Below, in pieces: positions 20,945 through 32,511 of a DNA stretch of 64,000 nucleotides. The translations under genes were made by a program, and so were the position numbers. The stretch comes from Liquidambar formosana. Lineage: Eukaryota > Streptophyta > Magnoliopsida > Saxifragales > Altingiaceae. The notes beneath the pieces were generated by a model. The model worked only from the letters and a program-made list of their open reading frames with translations, was not told the origin of the DNA and did no database searches. The stretch lies in contig CM077832.1 in the NCBI GenBank assembly GCA_039720395.1, positions 19,191,850 through 19,255,849 of the forward strand. Reading direction: 5' to 3'. How positions within the stretch are numbered: position 1 is the first letter of the stretch; every line of letters starts with the position of its first letter.

Positions 20945-21588
20945 CCAGGGGCAAATCCAGGATTCTTTTTCAACGGTTGCACATAAGAAATTGTTGACAA
21001 ACTAAACTTTAACTTATATAATATAATCTACCAAAGCGAACTTTTACTATATTTACCTTCAAAATTCAAAAAAGTAATAATTTCTAAATTTTAATCACAA
21101 TGTTTACAAAAAGTGTGTATGGCCTTTACACACAGATTTCACATTGTTTCCATATACCCAAAAAGCATAGAAGGTTATAAATCTTCACAAATGTTCCCAA
21201 CGAAGCCTCAAGCCTTGGTAGCATTGTATGGATCGTCTCATTATAAATAGTATCCAACGCTTCTTTCTTAACATATGTAACCAAGCAATTAGTAATCCCA
21301 TCCTCGGATGAGAAGGAAAATCTTCCAAATTGATTTCAATACAAGTACACGACTACGCTTTGTGCGACGTCGTATGTCATCACTAGGATCCTTACTTCTT
21401 TCATGAGTGTTTGATGGTCGTTCCAAAGTTTTAGGCTTTTTTATAACGAATTTATCCACATCTGATTCAAAAATCAAATATTTCATGAGAAAAACCCCTG
21501 AATCCCATTAAATAAACTGCATAAAAAGAATAGAGTATATATATATACAGGGCTAATCATGTGCAGCGCGGAAATTGCAAATAAATGT
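20945..21588. other. No gene recognised; one element-like end
   Basis: CAGGGGCAAATCCAGGATTC near 20947 resembles the end of a common plant repeat (compare GGCGGAGCCACGG at 43553), but no partner end was found. The 65-aa minus-strand frame at 21289-21486 has no recognisable domain. Confidence 0.35.
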
Positions 21589-21589
21589 G

Positions 21590-22025
21590 GGACATCTCAA
21601 ATGCTTTAGGCTATGAATGGATTGAGAGAAATGAAGAGAAGAGAAGAGAAAATTAATTAATTCTCCCCATTTCACTCCTTTGGATTGTTAAGTTGGGAGG
21701 GAAAAGAAAAGAAATGGGGAGAAAAAGTGTCATTTCTCTTTCTCCCCCAAATTGAAGAGATGTAGAGAGAAAAGAAGTGAAAGGGAATAAGTGAATAACG
21801 AAAGGACAACCATAACCCTATACACCACCTTTTGTTTAATATGTAAAAAAGGGTAAAATTGCAATTGCAAATAACTACTTTCTCTTATTGAGGTCAAACT
21901 AACCAAACAGAGCGAAGAGAATTACTTTCTCTTCTCTTCTCTTTTCTTCTCCTCTCTTCTCTTATTTTCTCTGAATGAGGTTCTCTTCTCTTCTCTTCTC
22001 TTCTCTTCTCTCCATATCTCTTAAT
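21590..22025. repeat. GAGAAGAGAAG-rich foldback repeat
   Basis: The left part contains ATGAATGGATTGAGAGA and repeated GAAGAGAAGAG. The right part contains the complement, repeated CTCTTCTCTTCT, next to TCTGAATGAGG. The arms could fold on each other, as in a non-autonomous DNA element with purine-rich ends. Exact ends and duplication were not resolved. Confidence 0.5.
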
Positions 22026-22059
22026 ATATACAAGCCTTAGTGAAAATTATGAAAAAACA

Positions 22060-22165
22060 CCAATTAGTTGTAACTCAAATGGCTGGTGGATTTAGTGTAG
22101 GTTATGGTTCAACTCCTCTCTAGTGTAATAAAAAAATGAAAAACAAAAAACAAAAAACCCAAATA
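22060..22165 (+). mobile_element. Possible SINE
   Basis: GTAACTCAAATGGCTGG resembles a Pol III A box and GGTTATGGTTCAACTCC a B box about 30 bases on, followed by an A-rich tail (about 22129-22160). This layout is tRNA-like, but no target duplication is clear. Confidence 0.4.
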
Positions 22166-22169
22166 AAGT

Positions 22170-22950
22170 TATAATATATCCAAAAACCCAACACCCTAAC
22201 TTTCATCCAACTCCATTTAAATTATAAAACTTTTGGATTGGCATACCTTTTTTATAATTGTTTATTAGTTCGTTTTATTTTCTGTTTTTTTCCTTCTTTT
22301 TGTGATAAATGACGAATAATCCATTTATTAGATAAATAAGATGGCAATACAAATTTTGAATAATTATTTTTATATTTTAATATAAAAAAAATGTAATAAG
22401 GGTATTTTAGTCAAGAAAATCCATTACTCAAACGAAGTTGGATGGAAGTTAAGTTCTTAGGTTTTTTGGACATAGTTAAAACATATATGAGCTTTTCCGA
22501 TAGGAAAATTATTTCATTAGGTTTTTGGATATAATTATTTTTATGAGGGATATTTTAGATATTTACCTATAAAAAAAAATAAAAAAAAAAGGAACTTGAG
22601 GATTTAAACTTTTAGTTATTGGTGTGTTGAATTAATATTCTATTTTCAATCACATGATTAATGACTTTTTTTTCTTTTTCCTTTGATATTCTCTTCTTAT
22701 TTAATTATAGCATAGTGATCAATTGATCATATGTTTGTGATCACACTAACTTTTATTTTTTTCACCTTATTTGATTTAATATTCTCTTACTCTATTTATT
22801 TACCTTTCCCTTTGATTTTCTTACCTTATTTAATAAAGGCATAGTTAAGAGATGTGCCATGTGGTAATCTCTCAATATGTGAGAAAATGGCGTGAGAGAC
22901 ATGCCACGTGGCATACTCTTTTTTGTATAATAGTATAGATATACAATCTT
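22170..22950. other. AT-rich DNA, no gene recognised
   Basis: A/T homopolymers and no open frame of note. Repeated ATGTGCCATGTGG and CATGCCACGTGG near 22850-22910 may be the arms of a small inverted repeat. Confidence 0.35.
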
Positions 22951-22953
22951 AGT

Positions 22954-23115
22954 TAGGTGAGCATGCAATGATATAACTTATATAATCAGCACTATGCATT
23001 ATGGATTATATCTCGTGTATTGACCCGATATATCCCATAACCCACTAATGTATGCATGAGGTACAACCCCTAATGCGAGTGCCGATATAAGTTATATAAG
23101 CATGTCCCCACGTGA
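22954..23115. mobile_element. MITE, 'AGGTGAGGACATG' family, copy 1
   Basis: The left end TAGGTGAGCATGCAATGATAT and the complement of the right end (CACGTGGGGACATGCTTATAT) are inverted, with ACTATGCATTATGG and GAGGTACAACCCCTAATG inside. The clearest copy of this family is at 44682-44812. TIR length is about 25 bp. Confidence 0.6.
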
Positions 23116-23317
23116 TATTATATTAAGTTACACCAAGTGCCCACGTGGTGTGACAGTTTCATTTTCCAACGCGACCGCCGTAGGCCCCACATGCCACGTG
23201 GTCGGTTTGTGATGTGGCGTACGGAGTGCTAAGGGTGGAAAAAGAATCCCTATAGTGCTAGTGTTGGAAAATTTTAAAGCCAAAGTGCTACTTTGGAAAA
23301 AAAAGTCTATAATTAAA

Positions 23318-24146
23318 CATCAGGTGCACAAGATCTGATCGTTACTCTATAAATGAAAGGTCAGGATGCATCTTGCTATCAAGTTACATCAGATGCATCT
23401 TGCTAAAACAACACGCAGACCTCCCTTAATACCCGACCCGATGCCTCAAAACCCACGGACTAAGAGTCAATCCGGTCAATCAGAATGTAACCTAGAAGCA
23501 GAAGCCCACCATCAAAACCCACGGACTCGAAGGCTTCAAGGGAACACCAAATGAACTTCTTTTGTTTTTTTCTTTTTTTTTTTTTTTTGTTTTTTGGTAA
23601 AAAACACCAAATGAACTTCAACTACTGAAGTATTTTACTCAACTATGGTAAAGCCATGGAATGAGAAAATCGGGGAGAAATTTTCAATAAACAGCTCTCA
23701 CGGCACAGAGCACAGACCAGATAGTAAAAAAAAAAAAATTCAAAATACAAATTAGTAAAAATAAAAAGGGAAAATTTAATGCATGAAGTACCTGTCTTTC
23801 GCCGGCTCGACGGCGAGAGAAAAGTCAACCCTAGATGATCCAAGAGAGAGAGAAAGCAAGCGAATAGGAAAAAAATCCAGCAACCCTGTCTCTGTTCGTC
23901 GACGGCGACGGAGATTGAGGACGAGGGCATTTAGTCTCTATTCTAGGACACAGGTTGGAATAAGAGGGAGGGAGAATGAAGCGTCTTTCGATCGAGAGTA
24001 AGGAGTGGGGATTCGGTTTATTTGACCCGACTTGAGTCGGGTATTAAAGGAGATCCGGGTGTTTTCTTTTCAAGGAAAATGCATCTTTGTCCTTCATTTA
24101 TATATATTAACGATCAGATCTTGTGTACCTCTCAGGTGCACTGATA
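23318..24146. mobile_element. TIR element of ~0.83 kb with a gene-like insert
   Basis: The left end CAGGTGCACAAGATCTGATC and the complement of the right end (AGGTACACAAGATCTGATCG) pair, and pairing continues through ATAAATGAAAGG and ATGCATC for about 57 bases with some mismatches. A T-rich run (about 23560-23590) and a GC-rich, gene-like piece (23783-24000) lie inside. MULE- or hAT-type non-autonomous elements have this form; I could not find a target duplication. Confidence 0.55.
23783..24000 (-). pseudogene. Captured gene fragment, possible 5' exon
   Basis: Read on the minus strand, ATGCCCTCGTCCTCAATCTC starts a frame MPSSSISVAVDEQRQG and reaches a near-perfect splice donor (AAAGACAG/GTACTT) near 23793. 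The piece is much richer in GC than its surroundings and contains CGCCGTCG repeats, like a plant first exon. The 95-aa frame past the donor is T-rich noise. I do not recognise the parent gene. It may be exon capture by the TIR element. Confidence 0.4.
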
Positions 24147-24159
24147 TTAAAGTGATTAT

Positions 24160-24515
24160 ACATACAATTGGATGAGCATGTATTCATCTAACTTATATTA
24201 ATCTCATGCATTAGAAGTTATAATTCATACATTGGCTTAATATAGAAGATTCAATCCCCAATGTGGCGCTTATGTATATCAACATGAGCTCACTAGATCA
24301 TCAACCTTATCATGTGGGGCTTACATATCAACATGTGCTTACATGATCTTCATCCTTATATATAACATGCTGATATTACCTATATCAATACTATGCATTT
24401 TGCGTTATATCTCGTGCATTAGCTCAATGTACCTCGCAATGCACTAATAGACGAGATACAACCCTTAATATGGGTAGTCGGGTGCTGATATAAGTAATAT
24501 CAACATGTGCCCATG
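24160..24515. repeat. Two degenerate copies of the 'AGGTGAGGACATG' MITE family
   Basis: Two stretches (about 24160-24330 and 24355-24515) share ACTATGCATT, CTCGTGCATTAG, GATACAACCCTTAATATG and ATCAACATGTGC with the copies at 22954, 39628 and 44682. Ends are blurred. Confidence 0.5.
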
Positions 24516-24537
24516 TATATATATCAAGTGTTTACAT

Positions 24538-24690
24538 CAAGTGCACTCCAAAACTCTTACACACGACTTGTATTTTTTAAAACAAACCATTGGATTTGAT
24601 TGACTTCTCATGCAAGTTATCTATGTTAAACATCAAGTTGATCAGAGGCTATTGCTATTCGAGTCAAAACTTACATTGTTTAATGATGAC
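24538..24690. mobile_element. Partial MITE, 'AAGTGCACTCCAAAACTCT' family
   Basis: The left end CAAGTGCACTCCAAAACTCT and the following ATTGGATTTGATTGA and CATCAAGTTGATCAGA match the fuller copy at 44172-44466. The right end is missing here. Confidence 0.55.
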
Positions 24691-24705
24691 AAAGCTCAAT
24701 ATAGA

Positions 24706-25840
24706 TAGGGATGTAAAATTGGCCCATGGCTCACCCTAACCTAGTTCGAAAAAATTGGGCTAAAGCCGACCCAAAGCCTGTTTAGCCCTAGCCCAGTCTT
24801 AAAGATGGGTGGGCTTGGATTTGGGATTTGTAACCCAATGGTTCAGCCTAAAGTTAGCCCATCTTATATAAAATAATATTATATTATTATATGAGTTATA
24901 TTTGTTGTTAGATTTACATTTGTTTAAATAAATAATTGAATAGGATTTACAAATGTCACGAACAAATAAAAAAAAAACCTCCCAACTATTATATTTTGAC
25001 CTCTAAATTTTTAATTGTTGTGAAAAACTCATATCATCACATAACATGATGACATATTGACATCTAATAAAACAAATAAATATGTTCAAAATGCTTCAAA
25101 TTGGTGGCTTATAGGTTGTGGCCATTTCACAAATGTCTTATTATAAGTTACAAAGTTTATTAAATCATATAAACATTAATATTATGTTTGCAAATAGCTT
25201 TATAACATTTTAAAAAAAGTTATTTAATTATAAAAAAAAAGTTGGCTCGAATTAGACCCAATTCAAGGCCCAACATAAGCCTGAAGCTTGACCTAAGCCC
25301 AACACTGGGCCTAGGCTTTAATTTTTTTCTTTAGCCCAACCCAAGCTTAGGCTTATGAAGGGAATGGCTATGACAATCCCCCATTCTTATAACCCCACCC
25401 ATTTCTTTTTAGTTTTTAAGATTTTATGAAAAATATAAAAGGTTTTTGCAAAAACCGATCGCTTGAACCACTAGAAAACATCATTTTGAACAACTTTGTA
25501 GGAGAAAGTTTTTCCAAAATCTATTGTTTAGGTAGACTTTTTGGCAAAAAAATGAAATAAAGGCTATAAATGGCTAAAAAGTATATTTAAACGATAGATT
25601 TTGGAAAAAACTTTCTTCTACAAAGTTGTTCAAAATAATATTTTCTATTAGACATCATGGCCGATTTTCATAAAAACCTTTTATATTTTGAATAAAACCT
25701 TGAAAACCTAAAGGATGGGGGGTGGGGTGATAGGAATAGGGGGTTGCAATAGCCATTCCCCGAATAGTAAAGCCCAATTAGGCCCAGCCCAACCTAGCCC
25801 CCATGAAGAGCAACCTAGCCTGACTCATTTTACACCCCTA
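24706..25840. mobile_element. hAT-like MITE with GGCCCAACC repeats
   Basis: The left end TAGGGATGTAAAATTGGCCC and the complement of the right end (TAGGGGTGTAAAATGAGTC) are inverted. Near both ends are many AGCCCAA/TTGGGCT words (24740-24860, 25245-25350, 25765-25820), typical subterminal repeats of plant hAT MITEs. A foldback element (25360-25761) has inserted in its right part. A duplication of 8 bp is not convincing. Confidence 0.6.
25360..25761. mobile_element. Foldback MITE with ~170-bp arms
   Basis: The left arm GGGAATGGCTATGACAATCC pairs with the right arm (complement GGGGAATGGCTATTGCAACC), and pairing continues through ATATAAAAGGTTTTT, TTTTGAACAACTTTGTAG and TTCCAAAATCTAT to the centre near 25560. 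The flanks carry GAA at 25357-25359 and 25762-25764, a possible 3-bp duplication as in Harbinger-type elements. No coding capacity. Confidence 0.8.
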
Positions 25841-26172
25841 TTTATGGACATTTATGGAGAAGCAACTTTTAAACATAAAATTATAAGTGGTTTTATGAGT
25901 CTAATTAAAAAATTTTGAAAATTTCTAATTACAAAATATGGAGCTATATACAGATTATTTTTCACTTTTTTTTCTTTAAAACAAATTTATACTACACATT
26001 GTAATGGGTTTTCTATATTGCCCTATCCTGTCCCGTCCCACCAAAGCATAAATGGGAGTCGGTAGAAATTCGGTTTTCAAATTTAAATGGAATGGGAATG
26101 GGAGTTGGATGTTAGCTGAAGAGGGTTTGAGACTAGATAATTCCCAATGGGTTTGGGTTAGGAGAGGGCTTC
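25841..26172. other. No gene recognised; GTCCCGTCCC-containing DNA
   Basis: CCTGTCCCGTCCCACC near 26025 resembles the subterminal motif of the Ac-like element, so this may be a worn hAT end. Nothing else is seen. Confidence 0.35.
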
Positions 26173-27100
26173 TCTAACACCCGTAATATCAAGCAACTAA
26201 AAAAAACAAATAAATAAATAAATAAAAATTCATCCATAAAACATAATATTTACGCTAATTTATTATACATAAAAGGTACAACCAAACATCTCCATAATAA
26301 TTCCTTACAAACTTTAACTTATTAACTATAGAGGCTAGTCCAAATAAAACATCATAAAGTTTCTCTTTATATGCGCAACCGAAAACTTTTTTACTTCTTT
26401 TAGATATTTCCTCATCAGCCTGAAAAAAATTTATTATAATAAGAGTGAGCTACACAGCTCAGTAAGAATAACATCTATTTTAATTCAGTATTAATCTTAG
26501 CACAAAAACAATTATATTATAATGATTCAAAACGCACATTCATATTGTGGCACATTATTCTACTATTTTTTTTTTAATATAAAAATTTTCATACCTGAGC
26601 CTCTGTTGCCATCTGCAACCTGCAAAATACAAATAAAAATATAACCCGCACAGGCTTCTTGCCGTACATGCGTGTTATTATAGCCACAACACATATGTCC
26701 CTATTATATGGGTATACTAGTCTTGGCCCATTTGCTCAATGACTTAGTATATTAGTGCATTAAAGGGCATTCCTGACTGGATCCGCCCTGGCTAACCACT
26801 TCACAATTTATTAGTATCCAGAATAATAACAACAATAATTCATGCTATAAAAATAGCATTATCTCAATAGAAAATGTGCCACAATTATTGGACTGAATTA
26901 AAAATTAATACATAAAGTTTTAAGGGTCCCTACAATTCCATCATTTAAAAATTATATCTCCAATATCAACTACATGTGCTTAATTTCATTATTTATTTAT
27001 TTATTTATTAATGTATTTCTCAAAACTATGGTTTATTAACCAATCAAAGAAAATAACCAATTCATCATAAATATAGTTTTTAGTTGTGAAAATTTAATTT
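26173..27100 (-). mobile_element. Ty3/gypsy-type LTR remnant
   Basis: On the minus strand TTACTGAGCTGTGTAGCTCA (about 26445-26464) matches the conserved TACTGAGC...GCTCA block of the LTRs at 6837 and 11029. Downstream lie TTTTTCAGGCTGATGAGG and an end-like GATATTACGGGTGTTAGA near 26173, close to the usual GGGTGTTACA. The outer boundary on the right was not found. Confidence 0.5.
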
Positions 27101-28429
27101 ATTTTCAAAATAACAATTATTATTATTTTTAAAAATTATTTAATAATGCTTAATGCTGCGACTTTAATAATGCTCCCAAGTGCAAGATGTCGCGAAATAA
27201 TAAATTTTCGGTGAGTCTGAGGTCGAACCACAGGGAAGGGGAATAATTAGCAGAAAAGATTGAGAAAAGATTTTAGAAATTTAGTTGGTTGGTTGCAAAG
27301 AATTAGTTTGATTGAAAACAATAATTTAAAAGCACTAAGGTTCAGAGGTCTACTCACAACAAGTATTAGATATTTGCTAATGACTCAATTTTATAACTCA
27401 ACTAAGATTCATACGAAGAATGACCCCAGTCGGATGATGTAACAATTAATTTTATTTAAAACAATTCTAAAAATATGGATTCATAAAATTGATTGATTTA
27501 ATGCATGAGAAAACTAGTAATTTAATTAGCAAGGAATTCTAAGCATTCACCGTATCCGGAGTTAACGATAAATAAAAGAATTATACAGAATAAATACTTT
27601 GCAAAATAATCAAAATCAATCAAAACTATGAAAACTTACATTAAATCCATGAAAGAGTCATTAAACAAATACCAAATAATTGTTGTGGCTTCACTCCTAA
27701 CCTTAGCAAAAGTTTAGCTACTCATGATAATTGAAAACTAAAGAGAGGTAGAAGAAGAAGAAGAATAAGAGGTGTCCTCAGAAGAGAAGAGGAGAAGTAA
27801 TATATATAGGTACTGCCACCTTTTCCTTTCCATGTACTCTTAGGGTTTCCAAGAGAAAGAGGAGAAAAATTAGGAAACAAATTGGGAATCCCGATTTTTT
27901 CTAGCAGGGCTAACTTGTGACCCATTTTTGACTTACTAAACGTTGAAATCACGAAATATTCGTGAAATACAATATTGTAGGGCTTCAAATCAGCTTTCTA
28001 AGGACACTAATTTCGCATCAATTGGATTTCGGAGTCAAAAGTTATGGCCAAAATACGGTAACTGCTCCAAACTTCCTTTTTAATCTTCTTTCCAACTTTG
28101 GGGTTGCCAATTTCTTTGCTAAAATCTTCTAAAATTAATGCACTTTAACCTTGCAAAGCTTCTATATAGTTCCAAATAAGTAAAGAATGCTTGACCATAG
28201 GAAATTGGCTTCCTACAAAAATAAAACACGCATTAATACACAACTTTAAGCATAAGAGCATGTATCGAGAGAATTCATGTATAATGTGTAAAATGCGGAA
28301 TTAAGTGTCAAATAAATGTGATAATGCCTACTAAAAGTATAACATTAATGCAATTTTAAGCTATTATCACTTAAGGCATTTAAAGGAAAGATAATCACTT
28401 TTTCAGTAGCCTAAACAGAGCCGTAGCAT
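27101..28429. other. Probable retroelement remnant, not classified
   Basis: GTCGAACCACAGGGAAGG near 27222 and, on the minus strand, GGCCATAACTTTTGACTCCG (about 28032-28051) are phrases I associate with plant LTR-element leaders, but no LTR pair, primer site or protein is seen. The minus-strand 88-aa frame at 27722-27988 has no recognised domain. Confidence 0.3.
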
Positions 28430-28519
28430 TTTGAATAAAATTCTTTTTTTTTTTTTTTTTAAAGAGTTTTTATTAGTATAAAACTCATAAAATTTAAACG
28501 TGTTTTGAGAGTCGTTACA
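28430..28519 (+). repeat. End of the 5' LTR (truncated)
   Basis: Ninety bases match the last ninety of the 3' LTR and end in GTCGTTACA just before the primer site. Confidence 0.7.
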
Positions 28520-28521
28520 TT

Positions 28522-28532
28522 TGGTATCAAAG
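28522..28532 (+). promoter_or_regulatory. Worn primer-binding site
   Basis: TGGTATCAAAG differs by one base from the Met-tRNA site TGGTATCAGAG and lies three bases after the LTR end. Confidence 0.7.
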
Positions 28533-28611
28533 TAAAGGACGACTTTGACTTCTTGATAGGGGATGATGTGACAAGAGGTCCAAGAGACCAAAAGTCCCAA
28601 CAGTCCCAATA

Positions 28612-28705
28612 GACTCGAGTGGGTGAGGGTAAGGGTGAGGTTGAGCCCCAAGAGTCCCAATAGTCCCAATATGCTCAAGGGGTGAGGGTGAGGGTGAGGG
28701 TGAGG
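28612..28705 (+). repeat. GTGAGG repeats in the relic interior
   Basis: Two blocks of GGGTGAGGGTAAGGGTGAGG-type sequence separated by TCCCAATAGTCCCAATA words. These generate the open frames seen on the minus strand, which are not proteins. Confidence 0.75.
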
Positions 28706-29046
28706 TTGAGGGATGAGTCACAGAATTCCACATCGGAAGCAGACAAGTCCAAGATTTGGGCAAAGAAAATCAAGGTATTATTTTCTTTTGAGGTGATGTA
28801 GTTGAGTTAGTACCACGAGTGGTACTGTGATTGCTTTGAAATTCTTGATGAGAGACACAATACCATATGAGTTTTGGAAATGTGTTTTCTTGAAAAAAAA
28901 AAAAAAAAAAAAAGAAAATTTTTGTTTACCTATGAGCTCTTTAAAATTTGAGTTGTGCAGTGGAAGCATAGTGGTATCCTATGGTATTATTTAAGCTTAT
29001 AATATTTGAAATTTCAAGGACGAAATTTTTTTTAAGGGTGGTAGAA

Positions 29047-30068
29047 TATAACACCCCAAATATTTATTATAAGTTAATTTTAAATTATATTGGGGTTGAA
29101 TTTTATTTATGTGAAATTATATTATATTATGTCCTTTTGCATGAGTTTGCACTCCACGTGTGGCAATGAAAGTTTACATTGCCTCTAAACATGACACCTT
29201 ATACATAGAATCTATGGGCTATACTATACCACCCTCCACTAACCGACTTATATATCTATGGGCTGCTATATTGTTATATTATTTTATATATTGGGAGGCT
29301 TGTACGTGGAGGATTCTTGAAACTCCATGTGCACCGACTTAGTCCTCCATCCCTATATATACCCTTTTTACTTTTGATGCAAGAGCACTATGGGAATAGG
29401 GAAAAGAAATAAAAGTGTGAGAGCATGAGTGAGAGTGAGAACGTGAGTGAGAGAGAATATCAATTCATGAAGGAAGATTTTGCTTATTTTTGTATACATT
29501 CATGGAGGTTTTGAATTCATAGGTAGGGGTTTAATTCTTGTTCAATAAGTAATGCTTATTTTGATGCTATTATTTGAAATGAGTATTTATGATGGTTGAT
29601 TTCATTGATGGTCAATATATTTTGAGAATTTGAGTTGTTATTGATCATTGGATTATATTCGAGATGTATGATTTGGAATTTGTACTATTTGGCCTACCTA
29701 TTATTTTTGATATAAATGCATGTATTGCGTGTAATGTTTGAAACATTATTTATTGTATGGAAATTAGATTTCCTACTGGGCTGTTGTCGCTCACCCCAAT
29801 ATATTTTCAGGTCATTGTCGTTGGAGGGATGTAGTAGAATTGGGGTTGAGATTTGGAGAGATTATGTTCATTTATTTTATTTGTATAAAGTTGATGTAAG
29901 TTTTATTTAATGAGTTGAGCAATGTACATTCATATGAGTTTTGGGTTAGTCACTGCTTTCCGCAGTTGTACAATATTTTGTAATTTTCGAAAGTAATTGA
30001 TTTTTTTTTAAAGAGTTTTTATTGGTATGAAACCCATAAAATTTGAATGTGTTTTGAGGGTCGTTACA
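29047..30068 (+). repeat. 3' LTR of the relic (about 1.02 kb)
   Basis: It begins TATAACACCCCAAAT (decayed from TGTAACACCCC) and ends GAGGGTCGTTACA. It contains a TATATATACCC TATA-like site (about 29355), a GAGTGAGAG leader (about 29415-29455) and CTACTGGGCTGTTGTCGCTC, the family's conserved block (about 29772). Confidence 0.72.
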
Positions 30069-30439
30069 GCTTCCCATACTGATCCCGCCTCAAGATATCC
30101 CTACACTCACTCTCTCTAACTCTCACACTCTTCTCTCGAGTGCCCCAAAATGGCAGCAAATGCACATACATAAGGTGTACAATGGGTATTAAAAAGTGCA
30201 CATGCTTCGTTTCACAATGTTCTATAAAAAAACAGATTTTGTTTATTCAAATTGATTGGGATTTACATCCCCGATTGATTAGACTAAAACAAGGTAGGTT
30301 ACACCTACGCTTACTCCTTTCATAAAATTGTTAAAATCCAAGCAAATAAATTTACTATTCTTCATAAACAGTTGTGTTACAAGCCCTAAACCCTTTTTAT
30401 TTGCTACAATGGATTAATCCTGGGTCCAACTGGTGTTCA

Positions 30440-30639
30440 TGCTTTAAGAAGACCCGAACCCAGGTCCCTAGAATGATATTTACCATCAAAATCAGATGGT
30501 ATCTTTGGCCTCAAATCTATATTATTCAAATTTTTTTAGCTTGATATGCAAAGACGTGTAGATAGTATACGAGTTATGGAGGAGACTAAACTTAGGTCCA
30601 TAATCCAACCCCTTGCGCGCAGTCATTACCAACAATAGT
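30440..30639 (-). pseudogene. UTP23: UTP23-like pseudogene copy 2, left fragment
   Basis: The sequence matches copy 1 (20310-20470) through TGGAATGACATTTACC/TAGAATGATATTTACC, TTATGGAGGAGACT, AATCCAACC and CATTACCAACAATAGT. The match stops exactly at 30639, where an inserted LINE begins; copy 2 resumes at 35401. Only the 3' end of the gene and flanking DNA are here. Confidence 0.7.
30630..30639. repeat. Target-site duplication CAACAATAGT of the LINE insertion
   Basis: The same 10 bases occur at 35401-35410. Copy 1 of the pseudogene has this string once (about 20459-20468), so the repeat is a true insertion footprint. A 10-bp length suits LINE insertion. Confidence 0.88.
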
Positions 30640-31943
30640 GGCCTTTTTATATTTTTTTTATTATTAGTAAAAAGGTATTTTATTAATGATAAGAAGCATA
30701 ACCCAAGCATAATACCCCCAAAACACCAGTGCATACCCCAATGCATGCTAAAAGAACACTGAAGACAAGAAAGAAGCCAACCACACAACACCAAAAGAAC
30801 CATAAAGACCAACCAAAACAAGACAATACACCCAAACAAAACAACTAGAACTCCCAAAAAAAAAAAAAAAAAAAAAAAAAAAGGAGAAAAAAAAAGGGGG
30901 AAGGACTCATCTGAAGAGAAGACCAAGAAAACATCCAGCCATAAGCACTCCTCCTCGAGCCAAAACTCCAACATCTAACAACTTCCAAGAAGCTACAAAA
31001 ACGCCCAAAACTTAAAACAACCTAAGAAAGGCAACCCACCCCCAACCATAAGGAAATCCTAGTGACAGCCAAAAAGAGAACAATAGAACAAGCCAGACTA
31101 GAGCCCCCAAGCACAGCCTTCTGCAGAATAATCTATGAAAATGAGATAGAACATGTTTATTCCCTAAAAATTGGCCTAAGGAGAATTGTAATTAGAATTC
31201 GGCCAAAGATTGTGAAGAAGCAAATTAATCTTCAAAATCACCTAAGGAAAGACAAATATTGATCGGAGCAGTCATGACATGAAGCCATTATCAAGTTGCA
31301 CAATCAATGCAGTTTCCAAGACGTGGGATCGTGGCTAAGCTGGTAGTCATCAGGTCATGGAAAAAACAGTTACGGTCGAATTTGGAGGAGCAGTTATTGC
31401 CCTTGTGTATAAAAGCTGAAAGACAACCATTTGAGAATGACCTTCAATCAAATCAACAAATGAGTTTCCCAGTGAACTTTATCTTTGTCCTTTCTTTTTA
31501 GAACTCTAGGATTTTAAACCTAGAAACGTGAAAGGCGTGTGCACCCCTTTGTTCATTGTTGTAATTTTAGAAATTGTTAATGAAAATGACTTCCTCTGTA
31601 GTAAGCTTTTATTTTTAATTTTTGTTGTTATTTCGTTTATCTCCTTAATTGTTACAGAAAAGTCCTTTAACCCATTTAAGGCAAGGTAGAACCTATAATT
31701 TGCCACAAGGTTGTAGCTGGCACGCTCGTGAGACCAAATCCCCAGAAGTCAATTTTTGGAGGAAACAGAACCTCCAACTGCCTACTAGCAACAACGCACC
31801 CAAAAAGACACGTAGCAATGAAAAAAAATTAGCATGAAACTCAGGCAGCCAATCAATATTAAGAGAAAATATTGTAGAAAAACCCCCCCAAGTCCTCTTA
31901 TTATCTTCACAACAAAGTTCATCTAAAATCATCTTACTTTTTG

Positions 31944-32332
31944 TTATATGCAATTTTGATTTTGCCTTTTGTGGCGAAGCTTTTCGTTGGTAAACTCATA
32001 ATGGATGTCATCTTCTCTCAATCCTTTGAAAAAAGTGTCCCAATCAATAGTTTGCTTTGAGATTTTACTCTTCTGATCCTTAAGCTTACAACTATTCTTT
32101 TCTCCAATAAAATTAACATTCTTAGAAGTGGAATCAACCCTAATAACAGCCCCTTGAACTTTACCGACTTCAAAAAAATTCTGACAAGAATTAAGCTTCC
32201 CCTTGCCATACTTATGATCCGACCTATCCAAAATAGGTTGCAAGCCAAAAGGGTCTCACTATCAGACCTACCAGCAATCTCTCGGTGAAACTTACCCATC
32301 CCAACATTATTGCCATCACCCGCACTATCCAA
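31944..32332 (-). pseudogene. Unidentified LINE-internal coding remnant
   Basis: Two overlapping minus-strand frames of about 100 aa. They may be a post-DUF4283 part of ORF1, judging only by position after the LTR. No motif that I can name. Confidence 0.25.
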
Positions 32333-32511
32333 ATTAAAGGTTGCACAAAAATCTTGGATGATTTCCCTCGACAGCCCTTAGTAAAATTTTACGGGAGCCA
32401 GCTTGATTATTGTCACGATCCATATTAATTAAGCCGTGATCAATACTAATAAAACCCATTTGATTAAGAAAATCATTTAGGAAGCACGTGAATGACACAT
32501 GTTAGAAAACC

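Larger units (their letters stand above)
28430..30068 (+). mobile_element. Small gypsy-type LTR element relic with a truncated 5' LTR
   Basis: A 3' LTR (29047-30068) is preceded by the typical phrase AAGGACGAAATTTTTTTTAA and a purine tract. The end of a 5' LTR (28430-28519) matches the end of the 3' LTR (AAAGAGTTTTTATT, then GAGGGTCGTTACA or GAGAGTCGTTACA) and is followed by a worn primer site TGGTATCAAAG. The interior is only about 530 bp, non-coding, with GTGAGG repeats (28612-28705). The front of the 5' LTR is gone, so no target duplication can be checked. Confidence 0.75.

Noticed and set aside
23366..23554. 62-aa plus frame
   Set aside because: Lies within the TIR element, overlaps a short direct repeat (CATCTTGCTA), and has no domain.
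28403..28763. Minus frames rich in Leu-Gly or Pro-Ser-His
   Set aside because: They come from GTGAGG and TCCCAATAG repeats in the gypsy relic.
30522..30974. 150-aa minus frame with runs of Phe
   Set aside because: Made by a long poly-A/T tract and LINE 3' DNA; the frame crosses the insertion boundary at 30639.
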